Source of the DNA: Spirochaetia bacterium | GTDB taxonomy: Bacteria > Spirochaetota > Spirochaetia > Treponematales > Breznakiellaceae | Direction: 5' to 3' | NCBI GenBank assembly: GCA_026002025.1 | Contig: BOAU01000005.1 | Span: forward strand, 1 to 42,326 | DNA length: 42,326 nucleotides | Part shown: piece by piece, positions 16,520 through 24,414 of the stretch | Layout of the letters: each line of letters begins with the position of its first letter | Position numbering within the stretch: the stretch's first letter is position 1 | Program-made: the position numbers and the translations under genes | Notes under the pieces: model-generated | Told to the model about the DNA's origin: nothing | Databases searched by the model: none | Seen by the model: the letters and a program-made list of their open reading frames with translations, nothing else

Positions 16520-17380
16520 ATGGCTAACGATCTGAACGAAAGAGTAATGGAGTACATACAAAAAATGCCCAGCCTTCCTACTTCGGTAGCCAAGGTTTTG
16601 GAGGTATGTAATAATCCCCTGCTCAGCGCGGCGGATCTGAACCATGTCATTTCCCTGGACCCGGTTCTGGTAGGGCGGGTCCTCAAACTTATCAATTCAG
16701 CATATTACGAGCTGGACAAACGGGTGACCAGCCTGGTCCGGGCCATCATCATGCTTGGGCTCAATACCGTAAAGAACCTTGCCCTTTCCACTGCCATTAT
16801 AGGCCAACTGTCCTCAAAGAAGGACCCCAAGGGGCTCAATCTGCAAGCCTTCTGGCAGCATTCCCTCTCTGTGGGGGTTACCGCAAAGATCCTTGCCCAG
16901 GAGCGGGGGATCAATCCCAAACTGGTGGAGGAATATTTTACCGCCGGCCTCCTCCATGATCTCGGCAAGATACCCCTTAATACGATCCTCTCAAAGGAAT
17001 ACCTCAGCACCATAAAAAAAGCCGATGAGCTGCAAACCAGTCTTTACAAGGTTGAGGAAGATACCATGAAGGTCAATCACTGTACCGTGGGCGGCCTGAT
17101 CGTCAAGGCCTGGAAACTGGAAGGCGTCGTGGGGGATATCATCATGCATCATCATCAATATGCCGAATACCAGGGCGCCTATAAGGATATTATGTACACG
17201 GTGGCCATAGCAAACTGGTTTGCCTCGTCAAAGGAAATCGGCTTCGCCGGAAACCGCTTCCCGGAAAATCCCAGTTATGAAATTTGGGGGGACCTGAAGC
17301 TGAATCCGGAAATGGTGAACGGACTGATAGCCAGGGTGAATAACGAAATAGAAAAAGCCAAGATCTTTCTGCAAATATAA
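16520..17380 (+). CDS. HDOD domain-containing protein
   Basis: The 286-residue protein has an HDOD domain across about residues 10-210. It opens with MPSLPTSVAKVLEVCNNPLL, the family's 'LPxLPxVxxKVLxxxxxP', and continues with the helix pair SAADLNHVISLDPVLVGRVL, LINSAYYELDKRVTSLVRAI, and FTAGLLHDLGKIPL with the HD dyad, then MHHHQY. HDOD proteins are cytoplasmic signalling or regulatory modules, often linked to motility or second messengers; no output domain is attached here. It ends 15 bases before the MBL-fold gene, so the two are probably cotranscribed. The ribosome-binding site is a poor AGGTAAG. Confidence 0.85.
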   Translation: MANDLNERVMEYIQKMPSLPTSVAKVLEVCNNPLLSAADLNHVISLDPVLVGRVLKLINSAYYELDKRVTSLVRAIIMLGLNTVKNLALSTAIIGQLSSKKDPKGLNLQAFWQHSLSVGVTAKILAQERGINPKLVEEYFTAGLLHDLGKIPLNTILSKEYLSTIKKADELQTSLYKVEEDTMKVNHCTVGGLIVKAWKLEGVVGDIIMHHHQYAEYQGAYKDIMYTVAIANWFASSKEIGFAGNRFPENPSYEIWGDLKLNPEMVNGLIARVNNEIEKAKIFLQI

Positions 17381-17395
17381 GGCGCCGGAGTAAAT

Positions 17396-18310
17396 ATGTT
17401 ATCTGTCCGTTTTTGGGGAGTCCGGGGCTCGATCCCCTGTCCGGGAAAAACCACTGTGATTTATGGGGGTAACACCGCCTGTCTTGAAATTCGGGCTGAT
17501 GAGCGGCTTCTCATCGTGGACCTGGGTTCCGGGATAAAGCCTTTGGGGGACTGGCTCATGTCCCCGGAGCAACGGAAAAACCCTGTTGACGCCGATATCT
17601 TTATCAGCCATACCCACTGGGATCACATCATGGGCTTCCCCATGTTTACCCCGATTTTTATCCCCACTACCAAACTGCGGATATGGGGTCCTGTTTCTTA
17701 CGAAGATGATGACCTCGAATCGATAGTCGGCGCCCAGCTTACCTACCGTTACTGGCCGGTTCGCCTGAGCGAGCTTTCCGCCAAAATCGAATACGGCCAA
17801 GTCAGGGAGACTTCCATGGATCTTGGCGGCGGCCTCAGGGTAATCACCAAGTATATGAACCATCCCCTGCTCTGCATGGGCTACCGCTTTGAATATCAGG
17901 GTAAGTCCATTGTCACCGCCTTTGATCACGAACCCTTCCGCAATCTCTTCCCCACGGACTCCGCAGACCCCAGTTATGACGAAGAGGCCGCCCGCGAAGG
18001 GGAACTGGCCGCCCAGGAAGAAAACGACAAGGTACTCCATTTTTTTGAGGGCGCCGATATTCTCATCCACGACACCCAGTACACCATCCCGGAATACCAA
18101 ACCCATTTGGGCTGGGGCCACGCATCCTGCGAATACGCCATCGAAAGCGCCTGGCACACCAATGTCAAAAAACTTTTCCTTTTCCACCACGATCCCAACC
18201 ACACCGACCAGCAGCTCGCCGAACTCGAAGTCGGCTACCGCCTCGCCCTCAAGGGCAAAAGCTCCATGGAGCTCCGTATGGCCCGTGAGGGGATGACGGC
18301 GGAGGCATAG
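17396..18310 (+). CDS. MBL-fold metallohydrolase
   Basis: The 304-residue metallo-beta-lactamase-fold protein starts with the strand LSVRFWGVRGSIPCPG and a glycine-rich GGNTACLEI, and carries the metal site SHTHWDHIMG (His72, His74, Asp76, His77). Later candidate ligands are MNHPLLCMGYRF (His), TAFDHEP (Asp) and FHHDPNHTD (His). The opening sequence and the late FxHxP/DPxHTD motif resemble the PhnP/cyclic-nucleotide phosphodiesterase branch of the fold. The substrate is not deducible. Pairing with an HDOD protein suggests a signalling role, which is inference. The ATG at 17396 follows CCGGAG. Confidence 0.85.
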   Translation: MLSVRFWGVRGSIPCPGKTTVIYGGNTACLEIRADERLLIVDLGSGIKPLGDWLMSPEQRKNPVDADIFISHTHWDHIMGFPMFTPIFIPTTKLRIWGPVSYEDDDLESIVGAQLTYRYWPVRLSELSAKIEYGQVRETSMDLGGGLRVITKYMNHPLLCMGYRFEYQGKSIVTAFDHEPFRNLFPTDSADPSYDEEAAREGELAAQEENDKVLHFFEGADILIHDTQYTIPEYQTHLGWGHASCEYAIESAWHTNVKKLFLFHHDPNHTDQQLAELEVGYRLALKGKSSMELRMAREGMTAEA

Positions 18311-18378
18311 GCCAAGCCGGAAACAGGGAAGATCTTTTTTATCTTTTTTCGATCCAAAACCAGTACTCAGTGCCCTAT

Positions 18379-18412
18379 ATATAGTGAGCGATTGTATAAT
18401 CGCCCACTATAT
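18379..18412. repeat. 15-bp inverted repeat with 4-base loop in the 160-bp gap
   Basis: Arms ATATAGTGAGCGATT (18379-18393) and AATCGCCCACTATAT (18398-18412) pair over 15 bp with one mismatch around the loop GTAT. It is not followed by a T run on either strand, so it is a poor terminator; it may be an operator or small repeat. The rest of the 161-base gap between 18310 and 18472 shows nothing else besides an AGGAGG ribosome-binding site. Confidence 0.7.
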
Positions 18413-18471
18413 CAGTACCTAAATATTGGCTTTACCCCATTTTTACGGTACATTGTAATTAGGAGGAGACC

Positions 18472-19092
18472 ATGGCGACAGCTCAATACGAGGCCGAAGG
18501 TCCGGCGACTTTTGAGAAGGTTTGGGAGATGTTTCAGGAGATAGGCCGGAAACAGGCGGCGACTGCTCGGGATTTGGAAGAGATGAAAGCGAAAGAGGCA
18601 AGAACGGCCCAGCTAATAGAAGAGACCGGCCGGCAAATGAAGGAGACCGACAAAAGGGTTGGGGAACTCACCAACCGGTACGGTGAAATTTCCGAGCACA
18701 TGATTGTCCCGAACCTGAAACTCAGTTTTAACACCCTGGGCTATACCTTTGAGAAATGCAGCGCCAATACGAAAATTGAGGACTTTACCCATGGCATATT
18801 CGCCGAAGCCGATGCCTTTCTGGAAAACGGCGATAGTGTCATGGTTGTCGAAATTAAAACAAAGTTGAGAACCGATGATATAAACGACCACGTTAAACGT
18901 ATGGAGAAGTTCCGGGCTCATGCGGATTTCCATAAGGACACACGGAAATATTACGGCGCCATAGCGGGCATCCTGATGAGCGAAAGCGAAAAAAACTATG
19001 CCCTTAAAAAAGGCTTTTACGTGCTGGAACCCGTGGGCGAAACCTTTACCATCACCACTCCGACAGGCCCTGATGCTCCCAGGGCGTGGTAG
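18472..19092 (+). CDS. Coiled-coil protein with a PD-(D/E)XK nuclease-like core
   Basis: The protein has 206 residues. Residues 13-66 are rich in heptad-like charged and hydrophobic repeats (ATARDLEEMKAKEARTAQLI, then EETGRQMKETDKRV), suggesting a coiled coil. The C-terminal domain contains EADAFLENGDSVMVVEIKTK, with Asp114 and Glu127-Ile-Lys129 in the arrangement of PD-(D/E)XK nucleases. Proteins of this architecture are usually labelled hypothetical (DUF3782-like), and a nuclease or nucleic-acid-binding role is inference. A strong AGGAGG box lies seven bases upstream of the ATG. It stands alone, convergent with the DUF4838-like gene. Confidence 0.65.
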   Translation: MATAQYEAEGPATFEKVWEMFQEIGRKQAATARDLEEMKAKEARTAQLIEETGRQMKETDKRVGELTNRYGEISEHMIVPNLKLSFNTLGYTFEKCSANTKIEDFTHGIFAEADAFLENGDSVMVVEIKTKLRTDDINDHVKRMEKFRAHADFHKDTRKYYGAIAGILMSESEKNYALKKGFYVLEPVGETFTITTPTGPDAPRAW

Positions 19093-19121
19093 GCCGGCCT
19101 GTGCCGGAATTAAACCTCAAG

Positions 19122-19140
19122 AAAAGCTAAGGCTTTCCTT
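19122..19140. terminator. Weak hairpin between convergent genes
   Basis: AAAGC (19123-19127) pairs with GCTTT (19132-19136) around a four-base loop, followed by CCTTTT on the plus strand. It sits between the convergent gene ends at 19092 and 19127. The stem is only five pairs, so termination is uncertain. Confidence 0.3.
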
Positions 19141-20251
19141 TTAATATTACACTCCCCGGCAATTCCTTCAGCCTGAACAGATTCCCCCGTAATGGGATTT
19201 CGCTTTCCGGGGAGTCGCCGCTTTCTTCGTACCAGGACAGCCGGGCATGGGGATCGATTTCCGCAAGGGTATCCGCGGCGGCGTTGACGGCGATTCGGTT
19301 TTGTTCTTCCGGGCTGAAGGCGCGGCAGGCGGGGCAGGAACACCAGGTCCGTTCTGCGCCTTGGTCCGGCCAGAGGTGGTATATTCGTTCTTCGTTCTTG
19401 TCGGCATCCGCAGAAGCGGCTATTGTCGCGGCTTCGCGGAATATCGTGGCGGCCTGTTTCTTCAGCAGATTGATGGTTTCGTGATTTGTGGGGCAGAAGT
19501 TGTACTGTTTAATCCGCTTTCCCGAATCCATGCGGAAGAGTTCCCGGTTGAAAAAGAAATAGCGCCGGGGCGCCAGGAACGACAGATCCCAGCCGCCCCA
19601 TTCAATGTTCAGAGCGTACTTTTCCGCCGTTTCAAAAATCCGGCTGCGGGACTTTAAAAATTTTTTCCATAGTTTTTTTTCACGAAGCGAAAATACCAGC
19701 GCGTCTGTCCGGTTCCGGGCTGCCCATTCGATCAGGGCATCCAGGTCCCGGCTTTTCACCGGGCCCTGTACTATGAGTCGCCGCCGGTTTTCCGGGGCTG
19801 CCTTTGATGGGACATAGGCCTTTTCATCCCGCAGGGGATAGGAGCCGGCATCGGAAATCCTGAGCTTATGCGCCTCCGCTGCAGGAGGGGGGGGCAGATC
19901 CTCCCGGTCCTGTTCGGGCCAGCGGATACCCAAAGCGTCAAGGAAATCGAAGACCCCGTTGCAGAGCCCCCGGCCGGAGTCGCCGTATATTTCGACACGG
20001 TCCTGACCCACACGCCAGGTAAAGCCGCTCCGGACCGGGTTCTCCGTACCGGCATTGAGGAGGATGATGGGGATCGAATCGTCCGGGGCGGGACCATCGG
20101 CGTCCTGAATGGCCGGTGGTTTTTGGTTAAGTCCCGCCTGCTTGCGGAGCAATGCTATATAGCGGGATAATTCCTCCCCCGCCGTTCGGGCCGGTGGTGC
20201 GTGTATTGGCGCCAGGATCACCCAATCCCGGGAAACATCAAAAAATGCCAT
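19127..20251 (-). CDS. DUF4838-like protein (alpha-glucuronidase-like N-terminal region)
   Basis: The 374-residue cytoplasmic protein has no signal peptide. An early part (TAGEELSRYIALL; then VEIYGDSGRGLCNGVFDFLD and ALGIRWPEQD) matches the alpha-glucuronidase-like domain preceding DUF4838. The end contains TWCSCPACRAFSPEEQNRIA and ADTLAEIDPHARLSWY, the cysteine-rich DUF4838 signature. Characterised relatives are scarce; a role in uronate- or glucan-containing carbohydrate breakdown is presumed. It stops some 40 residues after the cysteine motif, shorter than relatives I know of, so it may be compact or truncated. The ATG at 20251 (AGGA four bases upstream) is preferred over one 21 codons earlier that would overlap the divergent operon start. 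Confidence 0.6.
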   Translation of the reverse strand: MAFFDVSRDWVILAPIHAPPARTAGEELSRYIALLRKQAGLNQKPPAIQDADGPAPDDSIPIILLNAGTENPVRSGFTWRVGQDRVEIYGDSGRGLCNGVFDFLDALGIRWPEQDREDLPPPPAAEAHKLRISDAGSYPLRDEKAYVPSKAAPENRRRLIVQGPVKSRDLDALIEWAARNRTDALVFSLREKKLWKKFLKSRSRIFETAEKYALNIEWGGWDLSFLAPRRYFFFNRELFRMDSGKRIKQYNFCPTNHETINLLKKQAATIFREAATIAASADADKNEERIYHLWPDQGAERTWCSCPACRAFSPEEQNRIAVNAAADTLAEIDPHARLSWYEESGDSPESEIPLRGNLFRLKELPGSVILKGKP

Positions 20252-20306
20252 GCGTCCTATTGTAATCCATTCTGTATTCTTAATAAACTGGTTTAAAAGA
20301 GGAACT

Positions 20307-21779
20307 ATGAGCATACCCTATCTTGCGAACCGCAATCCCCAACCCGGCGTTAGTGGTGATTACGATGTGGCGATCATCGGCTGCGGTGTTTCCGGCGCCA
20401 ATATCGCCCGGCGCCTGTCGGCCTATACCATCAAGACGGCGATTCTGGAAAAGGCGGCGGATGTGTCCTTCGGCACCTCCAAGGCCAATTCGGGGATCGT
20501 CCATGGCGGCTTCCATCATAACAAGAAGTACCTCAAGGCACGGCTTGAGATACAGGGAAACCTCATGTTTGACCAGCTCCGCCGGGAACTGGATTTCCCC
20601 TTCAAGCGCTGCGGCATCATCGTGGCGGCCCTGCACGAGGACGAGATGAAGTCTGTGGAGCAGCTCTACATGCAGGGTGTGGAGAACGGGGTCATTGGTA
20701 TTGAGCTCTGCTCACGGGAGCGGATACTGGAACTGGAGCCTAAACTTTCGTCTGATACCGTGGGCGGCCTCTACGCCCCCGGCGGCGGCATGATCGAGCC
20801 CTACCGCTTCGTGTTTGCCCTGGTGGAATCGGCCATGAAAAACGGGGTTCATCTTTATACTGATTTTAAGGTTACTGCGGCCCGGCATGAGGCGGACCTC
20901 TGGACCGTTCATGCGGAAGACGGCCGGACCATCAAGGCCCGGTACGTGATCAACGCGGCGGGGCTCTATGCCGACGAGGTGTCCAAAACTTTCGGGGGCG
21001 AAGAATTTACCATCAAGGCCCGGAAGGGTGAGTACTTCCTCATGGATCGGCTCACCAAGGCCTGTCCTGAGCGGGTGGTATTCCCGGTGCCCACCGCAGT
21101 GAGCAAGGGGATGCTGGTGATCCCCACGGTTGAGGGCACGGTTCTGGTGGGGCCCACCGCAGATGCCGTGGATGATAAGACCGATTATTCTACCACCGCC
21201 GGCCAGCTGGAACAGATCTTCGATTCGGGCAAAACCATGATCCCCTCTTTAAGCCGCAACGATGTGATTACCAGTTTTGCGGGCATCCGGCCCATCCTTG
21301 AGGAGGACTTCTATATTGAGCCCTCGAAGAAGGCCCCCGCCTTTGTGCAGGTTGCGGGCATCCAGTCGCCGGGACTTACCGCATCCCCGGCAGTGGGGGA
21401 ATATGTCAAGGACCTCCTCAAAGGCATGGGCCTTAACCTGACGGAGAAGCCCGGCTGGGACCCCTTTGTGGAGGATCGGCCCAAGACCCGTGAACTCAGT
21501 CCTTACGATCTGGATAAACTTATTGCCAAGGAAAGCGCCTGGGGAAACATCGTCTGCCGCTGCGAGCATGTGAGCGAGGCTGAAATTGTCCAGGCCGTGC
21601 GCCTTGGCCACCAAACCCTGGACGGGGTGAAGTACTTTACGCGGGCCCAGATGGGCCGCTGCCAGGGCGGGTTTTGTACCTACAAGATTATCAAGATCAT
21701 CATGCGGGAGACCGGCCTTTCCTGGAAAGAGGTCACCAAGCACGGCGGCGCGAGCCATCTTCTGGAGGCCCAGTTATAA
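20307..21779 (+). CDS. GlpA/LhgO-like FAD-dependent dehydrogenase with C-terminal [2Fe-2S] domain
   Basis: The 490-residue flavoprotein has an FAD-binding Rossmann motif DVAIIGCGVSGANIARRLSA near residue 22, a DAO-type core (SFGTSKANSGIVHGGFHHNK; VINAAGLYADEVS; SFAGIRPIL), and a BFD-like [2Fe-2S] domain with Cys417, Cys419, Cys452 and Cys457 (CRCEHVSEAEI; GRCQGGFC). It resembles GlpA-type glycerol-3-phosphate dehydrogenases and L-2-hydroxyglutarate oxidases. Substrate oxidation would pass electrons through FAD and the cluster to its operon partners. The ATG at 20307 is chosen because AGAGGAAC lies upstream and the Rossmann strand is then at the usual distance. Its stop overlaps the next start by one base. 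Confidence 0.9.
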   Translation: MSIPYLANRNPQPGVSGDYDVAIIGCGVSGANIARRLSAYTIKTAILEKAADVSFGTSKANSGIVHGGFHHNKKYLKARLEIQGNLMFDQLRRELDFPFKRCGIIVAALHEDEMKSVEQLYMQGVENGVIGIELCSRERILELEPKLSSDTVGGLYAPGGGMIEPYRFVFALVESAMKNGVHLYTDFKVTAARHEADLWTVHAEDGRTIKARYVINAAGLYADEVSKTFGGEEFTIKARKGEYFLMDRLTKACPERVVFPVPTAVSKGMLVIPTVEGTVLVGPTADAVDDKTDYSTTAGQLEQIFDSGKTMIPSLSRNDVITSFAGIRPILEEDFYIEPSKKAPAFVQVAGIQSPGLTASPAVGEYVKDLLKGMGLNLTEKPGWDPFVEDRPKTRELSPYDLDKLIAKESAWGNIVCRCEHVSEAEIVQAVRLGHQTLDGVKYFTRAQMGRCQGGFCTYKIIKIIMRETGLSWKEVTKHGGASHLLEAQL

Positions 21780-23062
21780 TGAAAGACCTAAGCTTTGACG
21801 CGGTAGTAATCGGGGGTGGGGCCGCCGGAATGGCTGCCGCCCTGGAACTGGATTCATCGGGTTTTTCCTGCGCCATCCTTGAGCGGGAGGATCACCTTGG
21901 GGGCATCCTGATGCAGTGCATCCACAACGGATTCGGCCTCCACGAATTCAAGGAAGAACTCACCGGCCCGGAATTCGCCGAGCGGTTTATCGAGAAAACC
22001 CTCAAAACAAAAATCGCCGTGTATCTTAATACAACTGTTACTTCCATTAAACCTGACGCATCCTATTCCGAAGGCAAGGGCGCGGGGGTCTGCAAGGAAC
22101 TTTTCTGCGTGTCCCCTGACCAGGGTGTGCTGCACATCCACGCCCGTGCGGTGATCCTTGCCATGGGCTGCCGGGAACGGAACCGGGGCAATGTGCGGAT
22201 CCCCGGTTCCCGGCCCGCCGGAGTGTATACCGCCGGACTTGCCCAACGCCTCGTGAACATCGAAGGCTACATCCCCGGCAAGGAAGTGGTGATCATCGGC
22301 TCCGGGGACATCGGCCTGATCATGGCCCGGCGCATGAGTTGGGTTGGCTGCAAGGTCAAGGCGGTGGTGGAGATCATGCCCTATCCCGCGGGGCTTACCC
22401 GGAACATCGTCCAGTGCCTCCAGGATTTCAGCATCCCCCTGTACCTTTCGTCCCAGACCACCAACATCTACGGCAACGACCGGGTAGAGGGCATCGAGGT
22501 TACGCCCATGGAAAACGGCATCACCCAGCCGGAAAAGAAATTCCGCATCGACTGCGACACGGTGCTCCTTTCGGTGGGACTGGTGCCGGAGAATGAGCTG
22601 TCCAAGGACGCCGGGGTGGAGCTTAACGGGACCACCAACGGCCCCCTCGTGGATTCCAGTTTGATGACCAATGTGGACGGGGTCTTTGCCTGCGGTAATG
22701 TGCTCCACGTTCACGACCTGGTGGATTGGGTCTCCGAGGAAAGCCGCCGCGCCGGGGCCTTTGCGGCAGAGTGGCTGCGCGGCGAGCGGCCCTTGTCCCA
22801 GATTCGCCTCAAGGCCGGTTCCAACGTCCGCTACGTCAATCCCGGCAAGTTCAACCCAAGGCGGGACAACAATATCTACATGCGGTCCATGATCGTCAAG
22901 AACGATGCGGTGCTGGAACTGCGGCTGGATAACCGGGTGATCAAGAGCGTCAAGAAAGGCCACGTCCAGCCTTCGGAAATGATCAACATTACTTTGGGCC
23001 CCAGAGACCTTGAGGGCGTCAACGCCGGGCCGGACTCGGTGCTGGAATTCAGCATTAATTAG
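21779..23062 (+). CDS. FAD/NAD(P)-dependent oxidoreductase, partner of the GlpA-like dehydrogenase
   Basis: The 427-residue pyridine-nucleotide-disulfide oxidoreductase-like protein has FAD motif FDAVVIGGGAAGMAAALELD at the N-terminus, a second dinucleotide motif GKEVVIIGSGDIGLIMARRM (NAD(P)), and the FAD closing motif NVDGVFACGNVLHVHDLVDW. There is no CxxxxC redox disulfide in the usual place. In bacteria with this arrangement it follows the GlpA-like gene and precedes a DUF1667 protein; a role as NAD-linked electron acceptor of the complex is inferred. Its start (TAATG) shares a base with the upstream stop codon, so translation is coupled. Confidence 0.88.
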   Translation: MKDLSFDAVVIGGGAAGMAAALELDSSGFSCAILEREDHLGGILMQCIHNGFGLHEFKEELTGPEFAERFIEKTLKTKIAVYLNTTVTSIKPDASYSEGKGAGVCKELFCVSPDQGVLHIHARAVILAMGCRERNRGNVRIPGSRPAGVYTAGLAQRLVNIEGYIPGKEVVIIGSGDIGLIMARRMSWVGCKVKAVVEIMPYPAGLTRNIVQCLQDFSIPLYLSSQTTNIYGNDRVEGIEVTPMENGITQPEKKFRIDCDTVLLSVGLVPENELSKDAGVELNGTTNGPLVDSSLMTNVDGVFACGNVLHVHDLVDWVSEESRRAGAFAAEWLRGERPLSQIRLKAGSNVRYVNPGKFNPRRDNNIYMRSMIVKNDAVLELRLDNRVIKSVKKGHVQPSEMINITLGPRDLEGVNAGPDSVLEFSIN

Positions 23063-23067
23063 TGATT

Positions 23068-23089
23068 GCCCCGGCGTTGTGGCCGGGGC
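23068..23089 (+). promoter_or_regulatory. Intercistronic hairpin just before the DUF1667 ribosome-binding site
   Basis: GCCCCGGC (23068-23075) and GCCGGGGC (23082-23089) form a perfect 8-bp stem with a six-base loop, ending two bases before AGGAG at 23091-23095. It may tune translation or stability of the third gene of the operon; there is no U tract, so it is not a standard terminator. Confidence 0.5.
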
Positions 23090-23100
23090 TAGGAGAAAAT

Positions 23101-23505
23101 ATGCGTTCATTGACCTGCATTGTGTGTCCCATCGGCTGTGCCCTTTCTGTTGAGGAAGGTGAAAAGGGCGCCGATGGTTTCCCCGCCTTAACCATCACCG
23201 GCAACCGCTGTCCCCGCGGCGCGGTATACGCCAAAGAGGAAATCCGCGCCCCTAAGCGGGTGGTGACCGCTACCTGCGCCATTGTTGAGGATGCCGCCGG
23301 GGACACCACTGCACACCGGGGGATGTATATGCCCCATCGGGTTCCGGTCAAAACCGTGGAGCCCTGTCCAAAGGAAAAGATCAACGAGCTTTTAGCGGAT
23401 ATTTACAAAACAAAAGTGAAGCTCCCGGTAAAGGCCGGGGACACGGTAATCGCCGACTGGCAGGGCAGCGGCATCAATGTGGTGGCGGTACGGGCGCTGG
23501 GATAA
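23101..23505 (+). CDS. DUF1667 domain protein
   Basis: The 134-residue protein opens MRSLTCIVCPIGCALSVEEG, with Cys6, Cys9 and Cys13, and continues with ITGNRCPRGAVYAKEE, TATCAIVED, the basic VPVKT region and VEPCPKEKINELL. The conserved Cys pattern CxxCPxGC...CxxG suggests an iron-sulfur or metal site. DUF1667 proteins are uncharacterised but consistently follow the GlpA-like and FAD/NAD oxidoreductase genes, so this is probably the third subunit of that redox complex. The ATG at 23101 has AGGAG six bases upstream; a longer frame from 23062 would have to cross the hairpin and is not needed. Confidence 0.85.
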   Translation: MRSLTCIVCPIGCALSVEEGEKGADGFPALTITGNRCPRGAVYAKEEIRAPKRVVTATCAIVEDAAGDTTAHRGMYMPHRVPVKTVEPCPKEKINELLADIYKTKVKLPVKAGDTVIADWQGSGINVVAVRALG

Positions 23506-23538
23506 TTAAATGTTCTCAGATGCAGGTTATGAATTATT

Positions 23539-23567
23539 TGGCAAATCTGGCGCCAGATGCCTTTTTC
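23539..23567 (+). terminator. Rho-independent terminator of the GlpA-like operon
   Basis: The perfect palindrome ATCTGGCGCCAGAT at 23545-23558, extended by GGC and GCC with one bulge, is followed by CTTTTTCT. It lies 34 bases after the DUF1667 stop codon and separates this operon from the AT-rich toxin-antitoxin island. Confidence 0.7.
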
Positions 23568-23574
23568 TACTCAA

Positions 23575-23604
23575 TTGACATTATCAAAATTATTAACGTA
23601 TAAT
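23575..23604 (+). promoter_or_regulatory. Sigma-70 promoter of the PIN toxin-antitoxin pair
   Basis: TTGACA at 23575-23580 and TATAAT at 23599-23604 are spaced by 18 bases. The antitoxin-like gene begins 25 bases later at 23629, with GGGGG at 23614-23618 as a ribosome-binding candidate. Confidence 0.75.
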
Positions 23605-23628
23605 AATACATTATGGGGGTATTATAAC

Positions 23629-23847
23629 ATGAAAATGCTCAATGTTGCAATTTCTGATATCGAATACGATAAATTTGGCATAAAAAGTGAAATTTTTGCT
23701 TTTTCTGATTTTCTTGATATTGTAAGCAAGGAATTAATACGCCGAAACCTGGATGAATGTATTGAACTTGCAGACAAATACGGACTTTCATCAATGTCAA
23801 TGGAGGAAATTACCAATGAAGTTAATGCAGTGAGAAACAATGCATAA
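23629..23847 (+). CDS. Putative antitoxin of a PIN-domain toxin-antitoxin pair
   Basis: This small acidic protein has 72 residues: an N-terminal strand-like MKMLNVAISDIEYDKFGIKS, then a helical segment with SDFLDIVSKELIRRNLDECI, and a C-terminal SMSMEEITNEVNAVRNN. I recognise no named DNA-binding family, but size, position directly before a PIN toxin, and an eight-base overlap with it (ATG of the toxin at 23840) are typical of antitoxins, whose C-terminal 'EEI..EV...R' tails often embrace the toxin. It has its own promoter. Its composition is far more AT-rich than flanking genes, suggesting horizontal arrival. Confidence 0.7.
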   Translation: MKMLNVAISDIEYDKFGIKSEIFAFSDFLDIVSKELIRRNLDECIELADKYGLSSMSMEEITNEVNAVRNNA

Positions 23848-24259
23848 TATTATAATTGATACAAATGTATTTGTTTCTTCGTTAATACAAAAGAGTTATC
23901 CATACCGAATTGTGTATGAACTCTTTATTGAAGATAAAATACAAATTTGCACATCAGAAAAGCTTCTCTATGAGTATTATGAAGTTTTACATCGCTCTAA
24001 ATTTTCCATTTATAAATATTTTCTGGTTCGCGCAGAAACACTACTTACTACAATTATGCTAAAATCAAAAAAATTTATTCCTGAAATAGAATTAGATATA
24101 ATTTCCGATAAAAAAGATAATGTGCTATTGGAACTTGCAGATATCTGTTCTGCTGATTTTCTAATAACAGGAAATACAAATGATTTCACATTTTCACAAT
24201 ACAAGGAAACAAAAATTATAACACCTAAGGAATATTGGGATAATTATCAATATTTTTAA
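23840..24259 (+). CDS. PIN-domain toxin (putative RNase)
   Basis: The 139-residue PIN-fold protein begins HNIIIDTNVFVSSLIQKSYP, with the first catalytic Asp at residue 7. Acidic residues follow in SEKLLYEYYEVLHRSKFSIY and in the late motif DKKDNVLLELADICSADFLI, then TGNTNDF, the conserved C-terminal Asp/Asn pattern of the TIGR00305-type 'PIN family toxin component'. Such proteins cut RNA in a Mg-dependent way and are held inactive by the adjacent antitoxin. The gene overlaps the antitoxin by eight bases and is equally AT-rich. All expected acidic positions appear intact. Confidence 0.85.
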   Translation: MHNIIIDTNVFVSSLIQKSYPYRIVYELFIEDKIQICTSEKLLYEYYEVLHRSKFSIYKYFLVRAETLLTTIMLKSKKFIPEIELDIISDKKDNVLLELADICSADFLITGNTNDFTFSQYKETKIITPKEYWDNYQYF

Positions 24260-24298
24260 CGAAAAATTTGGTAAAAATATTTCGCCTAACTCCTTATA

Positions 24299-24329
24299 AG
24301 CGCCGGATGGTCAAAAAGCGCCCGGCGCT
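24299..24329. repeat. Inverted repeat AGCGCCGG / CCGGCGCT
   Basis: Eight-base perfect arms at 24299-24306 and 24322-24329 enclose a 15-base loop in the gap after the PIN toxin. No T run follows; it could be a weak terminator or a GC-rich small repeat within otherwise AT-rich DNA. The rest of the 211-base gap contains only the minus-strand terminator at 24415-24467. Confidence 0.55.
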
Positions 24330-24414
24330 ATTGCGTTACCTTCAGCCTCGTTAAACGCCGTTTTTTGCTTCACAGTATATCCTTTTTTATAATTTTTAAA
24401 TCTCAGTTCCGTAA

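Noticed and set aside
21854..23110. A 418-codon open frame on the minus strand opposite the FAD/NAD oxidoreductase
   Set aside because: Shadow of a real gene with two dinucleotide-binding motifs; the antisense product is rich in His, Gly and Asp with no recognisable domain.
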